Source of the DNA: an uncultured Lachnospiraceae bacterium
Lineage (GTDB): Bacteria; Bacillota; Clostridia; Lachnospirales; Lachnospiraceae
DNA length: 64,000 bases
Direction: 5' to 3'
Assembly (NCBI GenBank): GCA_910579225.1
Contig: CAJTTI010000006.1
Span: 1-64,000, forward strand
This document shows positions 54,795-63,976 of the stretch, piece by piece; position 1 is the stretch's first letter; the number at the start of each line of letters is the position of its first letter. The notes under the pieces were generated by a model. The model was not told the origin of the DNA. It saw only the letters and a program-made list of their open reading frames with translations, and did no database searches. A program made the translations under genes and the position numbers.

Positions 54795-55476
54795 GATATT
54801 GATAATTGAAGATGAAGAAGCAATTGCAGACCTGGAAAAAGACTATCTGGAACTGAGTGGTTTTACAGTGGAGATTGAAGACCGAGGAGACACTGGCCTT
54901 ACCAGAGCTCTAACAGAAGAATTTAATCTGATCATACTGGATCTTATGCTCCCAGGCGTGGATGGGTTTGAAATCTGCAGACAAATACGCCAGGAGAAAA
55001 ATATCCCTGTTATTATGGTTTCTGCTAAGAAAGAAGATATTGACAAAATACGGGGCCTGGGTCTGGGTGCAGACGACTACATGACCAAACCCTTTAGTCC
55101 AAGCGAGCTGGTAGCACGGGTGAAAGCTCATCTGGCCCGTTATGAACGCCTGATCGGAAGCGGTATTCAGGAGAATGAGATTGTGGAGATCCGCGGCATT
55201 AAGATTGATAAAACCGCCCGCCGGGTATGGATCAACGGCGAAGAGAAAGCATTTACTTCCAAAGAATTCGATCTGCTCACCTTCCTTGCCCAGAATCCAA
55301 ATCACGTATTCACTAAGGAAGAACTGTTCAGCAAAATCTGGGATATGGAATCTATTGGCGACATTGCAACCGTCACTGTCCACATCAAAAAGATTCGTGA
55401 GAAAATCGAATTCAATACGGCCAAACCACAGTATATTGAAACGATCTGGGGTGTTGGATACCGGTTCAAAGTATAA
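54787..55476 (+). CDS. Response regulator, OmpR/PhoB type
   Basis: 229 residues. Receiver domain with D52 (IILDLMLPGVDGFEI) and K-containing DDYMTKPFSPSELVARV; winged-helix DNA-binding domain with LTFLAQNPNHVFTKEEL and GDIATVTVHIKKIREKIE, ending GVGYRFKV. Partner of the kinase encoded just upstream, and possibly binds the repeats in the operon promoter. Confidence 0.96.
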   Translation: MSKILIIEDEEAIADLEKDYLELSGFTVEIEDRGDTGLTRALTEEFNLIILDLMLPGVDGFEICRQIRQEKNIPVIMVSAKKEDIDKIRGLGLGADDYMTKPFSPSELVARVKAHLARYERLIGSGIQENEIVEIRGIKIDKTARRVWINGEEKAFTSKEFDLLTFLAQNPNHVFTKEELFSKIWDMESIGDIATVTVHIKKIREKIEFNTAKPQYIETIWGVGYRFKV

Positions 55477-55503
55477 ACATATCACATATATACCAAATCA
55501 TGG

Positions 55504-55529
55504 GCCGCTTTTTCAAGCGGCTCTTTTTA
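55504..55529 (+). terminator. Terminator of the two-component operon
   Basis: gccgctt (55504-55510) and aagcggc (55515-55521), followed by TCTTTTT. Confidence 0.9.
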
Positions 55530-55614
55530 TCAAAAACCGTGTCCTTTTTCTGCGAGCTACATATTATATTGTAAAAAAATGTAAAAATTTGGCAAAACAG
55601 AGGAGGAAAATTTA

Positions 55615-56043
55615 TTGAAAAAAAGTTATGATGAAATCAGACAATACCTAAAAGAAGTAAAAACCGCCGTAAGCACAGGCCAATACCGTATTGAGCACAG
55701 CAACCGGCGGCCCGACAACGCAATTTTATGCAGGGATTATCTGTTGAGCGAAACAGGTATTCAAAAGATACTCCTCTCCCTGACCGAAGAAGATTTCTGC
55801 AAAACGCTCTGTAATCAGCATAAAGGCTTTGAGCATGAACAACTCTATGTTTTTGGAAAAGATGTGACTCTCAGCCGGCGACTGGACATCGGAGATGAAA
55901 AAATACCCTTGTACATCAAAATTAATAAGCTAGATAACCAGTTCGTAATCATTGTATCCTTCCATAAACAGACTTATCCGCTTACTTATGCATTTCCTTC
56001 CAGAGCCGAATCCCAAAGCCAATGCCCTCACTTCTGCGCTTAA
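55615..56043 (+). CDS. MqsR-like toxin-family protein, no antitoxin beside it
   Basis: 142 residues, TTG start with AGGAGG 8 nt upstream. LSLTEEDFCKTL followed by IPLYIKINKLDNQFVIIVSF resembles the MqsR mRNA-interferase core (LSExDFxKS, LYIKI, VVSFH). The last 25 residues look unrelated and may be read-through of a truncated end. Downstream only 21 bp remain before the murA stop on the other strand, and no antitoxin gene flanks it. Family assignment is tentative; catalytic competence cannot be judged. Confidence 0.55.
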   Translation: MKKSYDEIRQYLKEVKTAVSTGQYRIEHSNRRPDNAILCRDYLLSETGIQKILLSLTEEDFCKTLCNQHKGFEHEQLYVFGKDVTLSRRLDIGDEKIPLYIKINKLDNQFVIIVSFHKQTYPLTYAFPSRAESQSQCPHFCA

Positions 56044-56064
56044 TCTGTAAAGAAATATAAATCA

Positions 56065-57357
56065 TTAACCTACTTTAAGGCGGAACTTCTGGATCTCTTT
56101 TTCACTTGCCACTTTCTCAATCTTCGCTCCAAGTTCCTGAAATTTTACATCCAGATTTTCGTACCCACGTTCAATATAATAAATATCATCCACAATCGTA
56201 ATGCCTTCTGCAGCCAGACCTGCAATCACAAGCGCAGCTCCTGCACGCAGATCAGGAGCACTCACCCTTGCTCCCGTAAAACGATCCATACCGCTAATAA
56301 CCGCGACATTTCCTTCCACTTTTATGGACGCCCCCATACGCGCCAGCTCGTCCACATAGCGAAACCGGTTTTCAAAAATACTCTCTGTCACAATACTGGT
56401 CCCCTCCGCAATTGCAAGTGATACCGCAATCTGCGGCTGCATATCTGTGGGAAAGCCGGGATATGGCATAGTCTTCACATGAGTCCCCTGAAGCTTCTGA
56501 GGTGCCGTCACTCGAATCGCATCATCATATTCATACACTTCACAACCCAGTTCCATAAGTTTCGAGCTGGTGGCTTCCAAATGCTTCGGAATCACATTAT
56601 GCAATACAATATCTCCCTTAGTAACAGCTGCCGCAAACATAAACGTTCCGGCTTCAATCTGATCTGGTATAATAGAATATTCCGTCTTATGCAGAGTTTT
56701 GACTCCTTTAATACGGATTACATCCGTTCCTGCTCCTTTGATGCTGGCACCCATACTGTTCAGAAAATTCGCCACATCTACCACATGGGGTTCCTTTGCA
56801 GCATTCTCAATCGTCGTATTACCGTCCGCCATCACTGCTGCCATCATAATATTGATTGTTGCGCCCACACTGACCATATCCAGAAAAATATGGGCTCCAT
56901 GCAAAATCTCTGCTTCTGCAATTACAAAGCCGTGCTCGATCCTGGTCTTTGCCCCCATAGCTTTGAATCCTTTTAGATGCTGATCTATGGGACGGCTGCC
57001 AATATTACATCCCCCTGGAAGCGGCACCTGAGCCTTTTTATACTTGCCAAGCAGAGCTCCTAGCAGATAATAGGACGCCCGAATTTTTTTCATGCTTTCG
57101 CTCTCTACGATGTAATTCTCCACACTGGAACCATTTACTTTTACCGCATGACGTCCTACACGTTCAATCCGCGTTCCAATTCCTTCCATTGCCTCCAGAA
57201 GTGCATTGATGTCCCGGACATCCGGAAGATTTTCTATATATACAGTTTCATTGGTCATATTAGCAGCGGCAAGAATTGCCAGCGCTGCATTTTTTGCTCC
57301 ACCGATCTCAACCTCGCCGTGCAGCGGGATTCCACCTTTAATAATATACTGTTCCAC
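56065..57357 (-). CDS. murA: UDP-N-acetylglucosamine 1-carboxyvinyltransferase
   Basis: 430 residues. Catalytic C117 in the loop VPLPGGCNIGSRPIDQH is the residue targeted by fosfomycin in the family. GGAKNAALAILAA at the N-terminus binds the sugar nucleotide. First committed step of peptidoglycan synthesis. Clostridia often carry two MurA paralogues; which one this is cannot be told here. Monocistronic with its own promoter at 57533-57561. Confidence 0.97.
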   Translation of the reverse strand: MEQYIIKGGIPLHGEVEIGGAKNAALAILAAANMTNETVYIENLPDVRDINALLEAMEGIGTRIERVGRHAVKVNGSSVENYIVESESMKKIRASYYLLGALLGKYKKAQVPLPGGCNIGSRPIDQHLKGFKAMGAKTRIEHGFVIAEAEILHGAHIFLDMVSVGATINIMMAAVMADGNTTIENAAKEPHVVDVANFLNSMGASIKGAGTDVIRIKGVKTLHKTEYSIIPDQIEAGTFMFAAAVTKGDIVLHNVIPKHLEATSSKLMELGCEVYEYDDAIRVTAPQKLQGTHVKTMPYPGFPTDMQPQIAVSLAIAEGTSIVTESIFENRFRYVDELARMGASIKVEGNVAVISGMDRFTGARVSAPDLRAGAALVIAGLAAEGITIVDDIYYIERGYENLDVKFQELGAKIEKVASEKEIQKFRLKVG

Positions 57358-57532
57358 GATTACACCTCATCGCTTTGTTCCGATTTATTTTCTATGTAAA
57401 GCTTGCGCCGAATTGACGCTTCTTATTCGCTGTTTTCAAAACTGCCGCTGTATAAATCTTCCAAAAACAAATGTTTCAGATATACAAAACAGTTATTTGT
57501 ATGATGCTCATATTTACCTGCATATCTTTGTT

Positions 57533-57561
57533 ATTATATATGAATGACATAGAAAAATCAA
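57533..57561 (-). promoter_or_regulatory. Promoter of murA
   Basis: Minus strand: -35 TTGATT (57556-57561), 17-bp spacer, -10 TATAAT (57533-57538). Confidence 0.75.
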
Positions 57562-57689
57562 TGAACACTTTGTCAAAAAAGGAATTATTTTTCCAAAAAA
57601 AATTACAATTTTTATAAAAGATGGTATTGTGAAGTAAATTCAACCGTCAACATCTGATGGACTCTGGCAAAATATTTATCAGAAAACAA

Positions 57690-57723
57690 CAGTATCTGGT
57701 GTTTTACCAAACACCAGATACTG
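57690..57723 (-). terminator. Terminator of the 205-residue hypothetical gene
   Basis: Perfect 14-nt arms (57690-57703 and 57710-57723) around a 6-nt loop, followed by T-rich sequence on the minus strand. Confidence 0.8.
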
Positions 57724-57761
57724 TTCTCTTAGCATACATTATTTAACTATACAAATCGAAC

Positions 57762-58379
57762 CTATATTGCACCATTTTTAGCATAATAATCATCAAACAG
57801 CTTGCTAACTGCTGAATGTGTATCGCCGCAGATGGACGGAAGTTCACCGCCCCATGCTTCGCCAGCCTGCTTAAAGCCCTTTTCCACCGCTGCCTGCATC
57901 TCTTTCATCTTCTCCGGGTCATCCCCTGCAAGAGCATGTGCGAAATCAAAAATCCTCTGGGAAGTCTGAGATACGCCCCAGTAACCATCTTCTGAGATTG
58001 CTGCCTGAGCCTCTGCTTTGGTTTTCTCATCTACAGTATAGTTACCGCTTGCCATAAACCGCCAGAAATCATTTCCCTGAGAAAAATTAGCCGTAATACC
58101 CTGCTTCTGGAACATCTGGGTCATCATATTGGTAAAACGGGACATCTGATTGTTCAGGTCGTCTTTCAGACTCTGAACGAGAGCTGACCTCTCGGAATCA
58201 CTCATTTTCTTCGTAACTGCCGTATCCTTGCTGAACTCTGCCTGGTCCACATCTTTTTTAACGGCATTTGCAGAAGTCGTTTCCTTCTTCTCTGCTGCTG
58301 GTACAGTTGCCGCATTCGCACTCTGTACATTCTGGGTATACTGCCTGATCGCAGCATCCTGATTCACATTAACCTGCAT
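57762..58379 (-). CDS. Conserved hypothetical protein
   Basis: 205 residues, hydrophilic, no signal peptide or membrane helix. A Gln/Asn/Ala-rich N-terminus (about 1-45) precedes a helical part and a C-terminal domain with ISEDGYWGVSQTSQRIFDFA and ALAGDDPEKMKEMQAAVEKG, a pattern I associate with conserved proteins of unknown function, some in flagellated bacteria. A 7-bp inverted repeat (gtctaaa/tttagac, 58402-58423) lies at the predicted start site next to -10 TATAAT (58424-58429), suggesting regulation. Confidence 0.8.
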   Translation of the reverse strand: MQVNVNQDAAIRQYTQNVQSANAATVPAAEKKETTSANAVKKDVDQAEFSKDTAVTKKMSDSERSALVQSLKDDLNNQMSRFTNMMTQMFQKQGITANFSQGNDFWRFMASGNYTVDEKTKAEAQAAISEDGYWGVSQTSQRIFDFAHALAGDDPEKMKEMQAAVEKGFKQAGEAWGGELPSICGDTHSAVSKLFDDYYAKNGAI

Positions 58380-58514
58380 GCTTAACCTCCTCCTTTATGT
58401 GGTCTAAAAAGATTTCTTTAGACATTATATCGGCACTTTTTGGCAAAACTAAAGGGCTGCAGAACATTTTGCATCAGCTTGTACATATTGCAACAAGGTA
58501 TTTTCTCCGTACAT

Positions 58515-58543
58515 TTGACAATTTTGTCTTCCTGTAATAAAGT
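58515..58543 (+). promoter_or_regulatory. Promoter of the FadR-type regulator gene
   Basis: -35 TTGACA (58515-58520), 17-bp spacer, -10 TAAAGT (58538-58543). Confidence 0.65.
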
Positions 58544-58583
58544 ATTATGTAGGATATTGGATTTTAACAGCGAGGAGGTACAT

Positions 58584-59321
58584 ATGAGTCAGAATATCAG
58601 CTATCTGAAAAAATTAAATAACGAATCGGTCGTTCAGCGGGTCATTAATTGTCTGACAGATGCCATGATCAATAAAGAGCTGCGTCCCGGAGACAAGATT
58701 CCCACGGAATTGGAACTGTCCGAGACATTGGGTGTAGGCAGGAATTCCATTCGGGAAGCCATCAAGATCCTGGTTTATCTGGGTGTCCTGGAGATCCGGC
58801 GCGCAGAAGGCACCTTTGTCTGTGAGGGTTTTACAGAAAGCATGATTGACCCCATGATCTATGGCATCATTTTGGACAAAGCAGATTCTTATGACAATCT
58901 CATGGAGCTTCGGGAGATGATGGAGGCAGGCGTAGTCCGGCTCGCCATGGCAAAATATACGGAAGAAGATATGCAGAACCTGGAAGAAAAACTTTCTGTC
59001 ATGAAGGCTGAGATTGAGAAAGGTCCTGACAACACCCAGGCCACATTTGAAGCAGACAACGAATTTCATGACGCAGTATCCCGTATGGGTCACAATCCCC
59101 TGATTGATAAAATCAACCGGGTAGTACAGATGCTGACCTGGTCCATTCGCCTGGAGACTGTCACCTATATGGTGGAATCTGGCCGGGGGCAGGAACTTTA
59201 TAAGGCCCATGAGACTATCTGCCAGATGCTGAAGGACCGGGATATGAGCAATCTGAACCAAAATATCCGGGATACTTATTTTGAAAATGAAATAAAAAAG
59301 GACCGGGTGAGCTTTATTTGA
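58584..59321 (+). CDS. GntR-family regulator, FadR/FCD subfamily
   Basis: 245 residues from the ATG at 58584 with GAGGAGGT upstream. N-terminal winged helix (RPGDKIPTELELSETLGVGR, SIREAIKILVYLGVLEIRR) and a helical FCD effector domain with LMELREMMEAGVVRLAMAKY and DNEFHDAVSRMGHNPL, where the histidine and aspartate ligands of a metal site are expected. It stands alone, so targets are unknown; FCD regulators usually sense organic acids or sugar acids. Ends at a terminator. Confidence 0.94.
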   Translation: MSQNISYLKKLNNESVVQRVINCLTDAMINKELRPGDKIPTELELSETLGVGRNSIREAIKILVYLGVLEIRRAEGTFVCEGFTESMIDPMIYGIILDKADSYDNLMELREMMEAGVVRLAMAKYTEEDMQNLEEKLSVMKAEIEKGPDNTQATFEADNEFHDAVSRMGHNPLIDKINRVVQMLTWSIRLETVTYMVESGRGQELYKAHETICQMLKDRDMSNLNQNIRDTYFENEIKKDRVSFI

Positions 59322-59332
59322 AAAGACATTGT

Positions 59333-59381
59333 AAAAGGCTGGAAAAGTCTTCTGTTTCCATTAGAAATTTCCAGCCCTTTT
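59333..59381 (+). terminator. Terminator of the FadR-type gene
   Basis: aaaaggctggaaa (59333-59345) pairs with tttccagccctttt (59368-59381) with one bulge; T-run follows. Confidence 0.8.
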
Positions 59382-59421
59382 CTGTGTGCAGATAAACCGG
59401 CTTTGATTCTACAGCCCTGAC

Positions 59422-59595
59422 TTACTCCTGTCCATTCTGCATTTCTGCAAGCTCCTCCTCAAACTCCTCTTTTCTCTTCTCCATCTTACGTCGATGAAGC
59501 ACAAAAACTGCAATCATAAACACCAACACAATCAAAGCAGGCAAATCCCATGCACATAATCCCCAGTAGCTGTGCGAAAACATATATTCAATCAT
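59422..59595 (-). CDS. Small membrane protein
   Basis: 57 residues from the ATG at 59595 (AGGAGG 7 nt upstream). One membrane helix (LPALIVLVFMIAVFVLHRR) followed by a charged helix (KMEKRKEEFEEELAEMQ). It lies 14 bp downstream of the surface-protein gene and probably shares its transcript. Function unknown. Confidence 0.75.
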   Translation of the reverse strand: MIEYMFSHSYWGLCAWDLPALIVLVFMIAVFVLHRRKMEKRKEEFEEELAEMQNGQE

Positions 59596-59609
59596 TTTCT
59601 GTCCTCCTT

Positions 59610-62333
59610 TTATCTCCGTCCCATATCCGGAATCTCTTCCATTTTCCATCTTACATCAAAAATCTCTTTCTGATGTTTTTTCATACTTCTCATATAAAAC
59701 AGTTCTGTTAACAATGCCAGCAACATAATGACAAAATGAAGAATACAACATAAATGTTCCCGGCCTGCCAGAGGCAAAGGCAGGTCTTCTGCTCTCACCG
59801 GCTTTTTAAAAGGCTTTTCAAATTCTTCTGCAGATACAGTATTTTGATCGTCAGCTCCCTGCGCTCCTGTTTCCCTGCTTACTGTGTGAGGTTCCCTCTG
59901 CATCTGCTCCAGCAACCGGGAAACATATGGAACTGTCTGCTGCACAGATACCGTTTCTGTGCCTTCTGGAATCGCATGCTCTGATTCCACACTTTCATAA
60001 GTCGGTTCCTTTGTATCCGAATCTGGTTTGCTCTCTTCGCCTGGCTTTTGTTCTGGTTTTTCTTCCACAATGGGAGGTTTTCCGATAATTATACTTGCTG
60101 AGTCTTTTACCTCTGGACTGTCACTCTTATAGGCGATTGCCACATTTGTTATCGTCATATCTGCCTTTGTCGCCACAGCAGTCATTGTCAGTACAACAGA
60201 CTCGCCTGCCACCAAATTACCTGCTTTGTAGATTCCGTCCTCCGGATTCCTTTCCAGAGAGAGCTTTCTGTCATCCGATGGATCCAGCGTTCCTCCGTCT
60301 GCTATAAGCACAGCGCTCATCCATTCAAGCTCTTCCGGCAGTTGATCAATAATTGTTACATCCAGAGCATTCGCGGCGACAGCAGGATTCTTCACAGTAA
60401 TCTCATAAGTAATCAACTCGCCTGCAACTGCCTGTTGTTTATCTGCCTCTTTTCTGATTATCAGGTTCGGCGGCTCTGTAATTGTAATCGTTGCAGATCG
60501 TACATCGTCAGGCCCCGGAGAGATTTCCCTCTCTTCTGCAGCTACATAGACTGTATTTTCATATACTTTGACGGCAGAGACCGCTCTCACATGCAATGTC
60601 AGCACCGCAGTTTCTCCGCTTTTCAGAAAGTCGATTTTCCAGATTCCATTTTCATAGTTTGTGGGGTGATTTAAGAGTTGAACAAGACTTGTATTCAGTG
60701 TTTCAGATATTTGAATATTTCTGACCTCACGATTGGTATTATTTGTAACCGTAACGACATAGTTATATTCCTCGCCGGTTTCGACTGACGCAATCTCCGT
60801 CACTCCGTCCAGCCTGCAGATTCTTTTTATGACTGTGAGATCTGGTTCTTCTTCCGGTTTTCCCGTTATAATTGTGGGGACCTTTTTATCCCATACCGCA
60901 TAAAGGGTCTTTTCGACTGCTGCACCTTCCTTCCATTCCAATTCGATCTGATCTCCCCCTTTGTATTCCTCTCTCCAGCCATCCTCTGCCTCAGCCCAGC
61001 CCAGGAAACTGTAACCTTCCCGCACAGGTTCCGTATCTGTTACTTCTATCGCTCTGGAAACTGTATATCCTCTTTCTTCCACTGTTGAAGGCATGCCATA
61101 TACTGTATCATTTCCCGCGTTGGCATCATATTTCAGAATATAGTCCGCATAGACCCGAATGTTCGTTCTGACATCGCAGTCGAACCATATTCCTCTGTAA
61201 TCATTCGATCCCAACCGGAACCGGCACAAAGGACATCTCTTACCATATCCCAGATAAATATCATAACGGGTATAAAACAAAGTCTTTACCATCGTGCTAC
61301 CTGGCCTCACTGCTGTACTGTTCAGGCAAAGGCATGCCGAACCATACATGATGTCATCTGAGGTCCATACTCCATCCGAAAATTCACATTCTCCCACAAT
61401 CCCGGGATTTGATACTTCTGTACTCATCTCTCCATACATGATCGGTGTATATTGATAAACTGTATTTACACACTTGGAATTCAGACAGCATATATTAAAC
61501 TTCGGACGATATTGAATCACCACCTCCTCTCCGGCAGGCAGTTCCAAATCTTCATAGTCGAGCCTGGAACCATCTTGAATCTTTCCGACTACTTCATCCA
61601 TAAGTATAACGGAATCTGCAGGGACATAAGTGGTGGCAGAGGCAGCTTTCTGCATGACTTCCGGTAAAATATTCTCACATGGCAGTCCCTTCAAAGGTAC
61701 TTTCCCAGGCAAGCTATCGCCTGATAACTCCTCTTCCTCTGTTGGTTCCTTCAGTGGGCCGATTACCAGTGGAAGCTCCTTCAAATCTGCTTCTTCTGCC
61801 GACGACGATTCACCTGGTAATGTTCCATTCACAGGCCCACTCGCCGGTGCTAGTCCCTCCGGCAGCAATTCTCTTACAGGCTCGTCTGCTGATGGCTCAT
61901 CCGGCTGTACTTCCTTTGCAGGTCCATCTGCCGACAACGATTCATCCGGCTCCGTTTCCTTTGCAAGTTCGTCTGTCGACAACGCTTCATCCGGCTTCAC
62001 TTCTTTTGCAGGTTCATCTGTCAACAACGATTCATCCGCCTCCACTTCCTTTGCAGGTCCGTCTGCCGATAACGCTTCATCTGGCTTCACTTCCTTTGCA
62101 GATTCATCTGCTGAGAGCGGCCCACATGACTGCATTTCCCCTTCTGGTTCTGCTTTCCCCGGCAGACGTTCTTCCTCTGTACTGTTTTCCGACCAGACTT
62201 CCTCTGATACAGCTTCCTCTAAAATTTCATCCGGCTGTTCTTGTGCTTCTGTCATCCGGATATCATTTGCAAACACAGCAATTACTACTGTCAGTGTCAG
62301 GAAAAGAGACAACCTCCGTTTTCTCACTTTCAT
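59610..62333 (-). CDS. Large surface protein: acidic repeats, InlB-like and DUF11 domains, C-terminal anchor helix
   Basis: 907 residues from the ATG at 62333 (AGGAG 8 nt upstream). Signal peptide (LSLFLTLTVVIAVFA), then an acidic segment with about six 15-residue repeats of the form SADEPAKEVKPDEAL, a cysteine-rich region (CCLNSKC, CPLCRFRLG), an InlB/Flg_new-type repeat (YSFLGWAEA... LYAVWD), two DUF11-type beta domains (YNYVVTVTNNTNREVRNIQI; ITYEITVKNPAVAANALDVT), a polar stalk, and a final membrane helix with a basic tail. There is no LPxTG sortase signal. Likely a displayed adhesin-like or structural protein; function unknown. Confidence 0.9.
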   Translation of the reverse strand: MKVRKRRLSLFLTLTVVIAVFANDIRMTEAQEQPDEILEEAVSEEVWSENSTEEERLPGKAEPEGEMQSCGPLSADESAKEVKPDEALSADGPAKEVEADESLLTDEPAKEVKPDEALSTDELAKETEPDESLSADGPAKEVQPDEPSADEPVRELLPEGLAPASGPVNGTLPGESSSAEEADLKELPLVIGPLKEPTEEEELSGDSLPGKVPLKGLPCENILPEVMQKAASATTYVPADSVILMDEVVGKIQDGSRLDYEDLELPAGEEVVIQYRPKFNICCLNSKCVNTVYQYTPIMYGEMSTEVSNPGIVGECEFSDGVWTSDDIMYGSACLCLNSTAVRPGSTMVKTLFYTRYDIYLGYGKRCPLCRFRLGSNDYRGIWFDCDVRTNIRVYADYILKYDANAGNDTVYGMPSTVEERGYTVSRAIEVTDTEPVREGYSFLGWAEAEDGWREEYKGGDQIELEWKEGAAVEKTLYAVWDKKVPTIITGKPEEEPDLTVIKRICRLDGVTEIASVETGEEYNYVVTVTNNTNREVRNIQISETLNTSLVQLLNHPTNYENGIWKIDFLKSGETAVLTLHVRAVSAVKVYENTVYVAAEEREISPGPDDVRSATITITEPPNLIIRKEADKQQAVAGELITYEITVKNPAVAANALDVTIIDQLPEELEWMSAVLIADGGTLDPSDDRKLSLERNPEDGIYKAGNLVAGESVVLTMTAVATKADMTITNVAIAYKSDSPEVKDSASIIIGKPPIVEEKPEQKPGEESKPDSDTKEPTYESVESEHAIPEGTETVSVQQTVPYVSRLLEQMQREPHTVSRETGAQGADDQNTVSAEEFEKPFKKPVRAEDLPLPLAGREHLCCILHFVIMLLALLTELFYMRSMKKHQKEIFDVRWKMEEIPDMGRR
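61851..62114 (-). repeat. Tandem 45-bp repeats coding for the 15-residue acidic repeat
   Basis: About six adjacent copies, the first four 45 bp and the last two 42 bp. Each codes for SADxxAKEVxPDExL-like units; such arrays change length by slippage or recombination. Confidence 0.85.
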
Positions 62334-62498
62334 AAACATTACTCCTTTTCTCAGAATACATCTACTGCTTTGTTCATCTAACAGTATTCTAACTCCCGAC
62401 CCGTTAAACCAGACATTAAAAAAGAGCTCGTTATATGATAGATTTCCTATGAAAATCTCCGCGGTAACCATATAGAAAGATATACCAGCATACATTTT

Positions 62499-63677
62499 TT
62501 AAATAGGCGTCAGCTGATAGATAACATGGATCTTACGGCTTCTCTCCAGACTTCGAAAACTGATATCAATTTGATAGATGATCATCTGACATTCTTCTCT
62601 GTTCAAATCAGAAAGAAGCACCAAATACTGCATTTTATTATATTGCGTGAATACATCTCCTCTGCGAAGCGACATTTGCAGAGCTTCTTTCAGCACATCA
62701 GATATATTAGTTGTATTCCTGGAATCTTCTGTATGCCTTTTTCTCTCATCCATTACCGTACACAGCAAAAGATATGCAGACATCCCTGTCTGCTTTATGA
62801 TACGTGTCACAATCCGGTAACCGTCTGCAAAGCATGGATAAACACAGTAATAGGCTCCTGTATTCGGGGGATTTTCTTTGAGTATTTCCCGGATTTGGCC
62901 GAGCGCTTCCGAGTTCATCCGTATCCTGTCTCCCATCCGGCGGAAGCATTCCATCATCCGAATGGAAGGAGAAGTCTGGAGTTCCTCAAAATACATTCTG
63001 ATCGTCCTCTCATATAATGCCAGAGCTTCATCCGTACGACCCATGGCAGTCAGGCAGTCAATCTGACACACCTGCCATTCATCAAAAGGATACAAATCAG
63101 CCGCCCGGCTGCACAGCTTCAAAAGAGCCTCATATTCCCCCTTACTGCTTAGAAAAGCACATATTTCTTCCACACACGTCGAGTATAAGTGCTGATAATG
63201 CGCCTCCTCCACAAGCACCCATTCTTCTCCTGATAAAGCAGGAAGAAAATAACCTCCATACAGGTCACATGCGTCTCTTAAAAGTTCCAGACGATCCTTT
63301 CCATTAACAATCTTTGCACTTTTGATCAGACTTTCAAAAATCCGCGCATCTATCTCCACCAAAAAACTGCTCACAAAATAATAGGAACCGTTTTTTACAC
63401 ATATGTAGTCTTCTTCCGGTAACCCGCTTTCCCTTAATAATCTCCGCAGATTATATATGATCACACGCAGATTGTTCGTACTTCTTCCTTTTGGATTTTG
63501 TCCAAACAGACAGAAAAGAAGCCTTTCCTTTGTGATGCCTTCACTGCCGGCATACAACAGAATCTGCAACAAGTGCATAGTCTTTGTAGCCTGATTCTTC
63601 TCTTTCAGCACGGGTTTTCCCTGATAACTGATCGAAAATTCTCCCAACATACGGATTTTCAGATCATTAGTACACAT
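62499..63677 (-). CDS. BTAD/SARP-type transcriptional activator
   Basis: 392 residues. N-terminal winged helix of the SARP type (LKIRMLGEFSISYQGKPVL, RSTNNLRVIIYNLRRLLRE), then a BTAD helical-repeat domain (about 105-245: CDLYGGYFLPALSGEEWV, DEWQVCQIDCLTAMGRTDEA) and a C-terminal region of about 145 residues that I cannot place. It lies 165 bp upstream of the surface-protein gene on the same strand and is its probable activator. No signal-sensing domain is recognisable. Confidence 0.87.
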   Translation of the reverse strand: MCTNDLKIRMLGEFSISYQGKPVLKEKNQATKTMHLLQILLYAGSEGITKERLLFCLFGQNPKGRSTNNLRVIIYNLRRLLRESGLPEEDYICVKNGSYYFVSSFLVEIDARIFESLIKSAKIVNGKDRLELLRDACDLYGGYFLPALSGEEWVLVEEAHYQHLYSTCVEEICAFLSSKGEYEALLKLCSRAADLYPFDEWQVCQIDCLTAMGRTDEALALYERTIRMYFEELQTSPSIRMMECFRRMGDRIRMNSEALGQIREILKENPPNTGAYYCVYPCFADGYRIVTRIIKQTGMSAYLLLCTVMDERKRHTEDSRNTTNISDVLKEALQMSLRRGDVFTQYNKMQYLVLLSDLNREECQMIIYQIDISFRSLERSRKIHVIYQLTPI

Positions 63678-63976
63678 TTCTGTCTAATCCTCCGTATTCT
63701 ATCTAATTTCATCGGTTCTTTCATTTTCCAAATATAGCATCTCCATTTCTACACAAAGGTACAGATTTATCCCATAATAGTCAACATGCTGACAACAGAA
63801 AATATTCCTGTCGTTTTTATCTTTTGCAGAAATAAAGGGAATCACCACTTCTATATAAAATTGTAAAAAGAGTATCGTCAGCGAATAGCTGCCAAAGAAA
63901 ACAGAAAATATAAATTTTTTATGATTCAAGGGCGCCCTTTTGACGGGAACGCCCTTATCATTCATTGTTTAGTTAA
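63678..63976. other. Intergenic region between tuf and the BTAD gene
   Basis: About 300 bp holding the tuf terminator and AT-rich sequence upstream of the activator gene. A minus-strand TTGACT near 63778-63783 is a possible -35 box but has no good -10. No gene supported. Confidence 0.6.
63929..63957 (-). terminator. Terminator of tuf
   Basis: aagggcg and cgccctt arms at the ends of 63929-63957, 20 bp past the tuf stop. Confidence 0.8.

Larger units (their letters stand above)
57358..57761. other. AT-rich intergenic region with the murA promoter and a terminator
   Basis: 404 bp holding the murA promoter (57533-57561) and the terminator of the next gene (57690-57723). The rest is AT-rich; no gene seen. 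Confidence 0.8.

Noticed and set aside
61851..62114. Possible CRISPR array from regular repeats
   Set aside because: The units are adjacent coding repeats in frame without spacers. I saw no CRISPR array or cas gene in the window.
61630..62475. 281-residue plus-strand open frame opposite the surface protein
   Set aside because: A shadow of the tandem repeats on the minus strand: serine-rich low complexity, no ribosome binding site.
63699..63965. 88-residue minus-strand frame between tuf and the BTAD gene
   Set aside because: Contains the tuf terminator at its beginning, has no family resemblance and no good start context.
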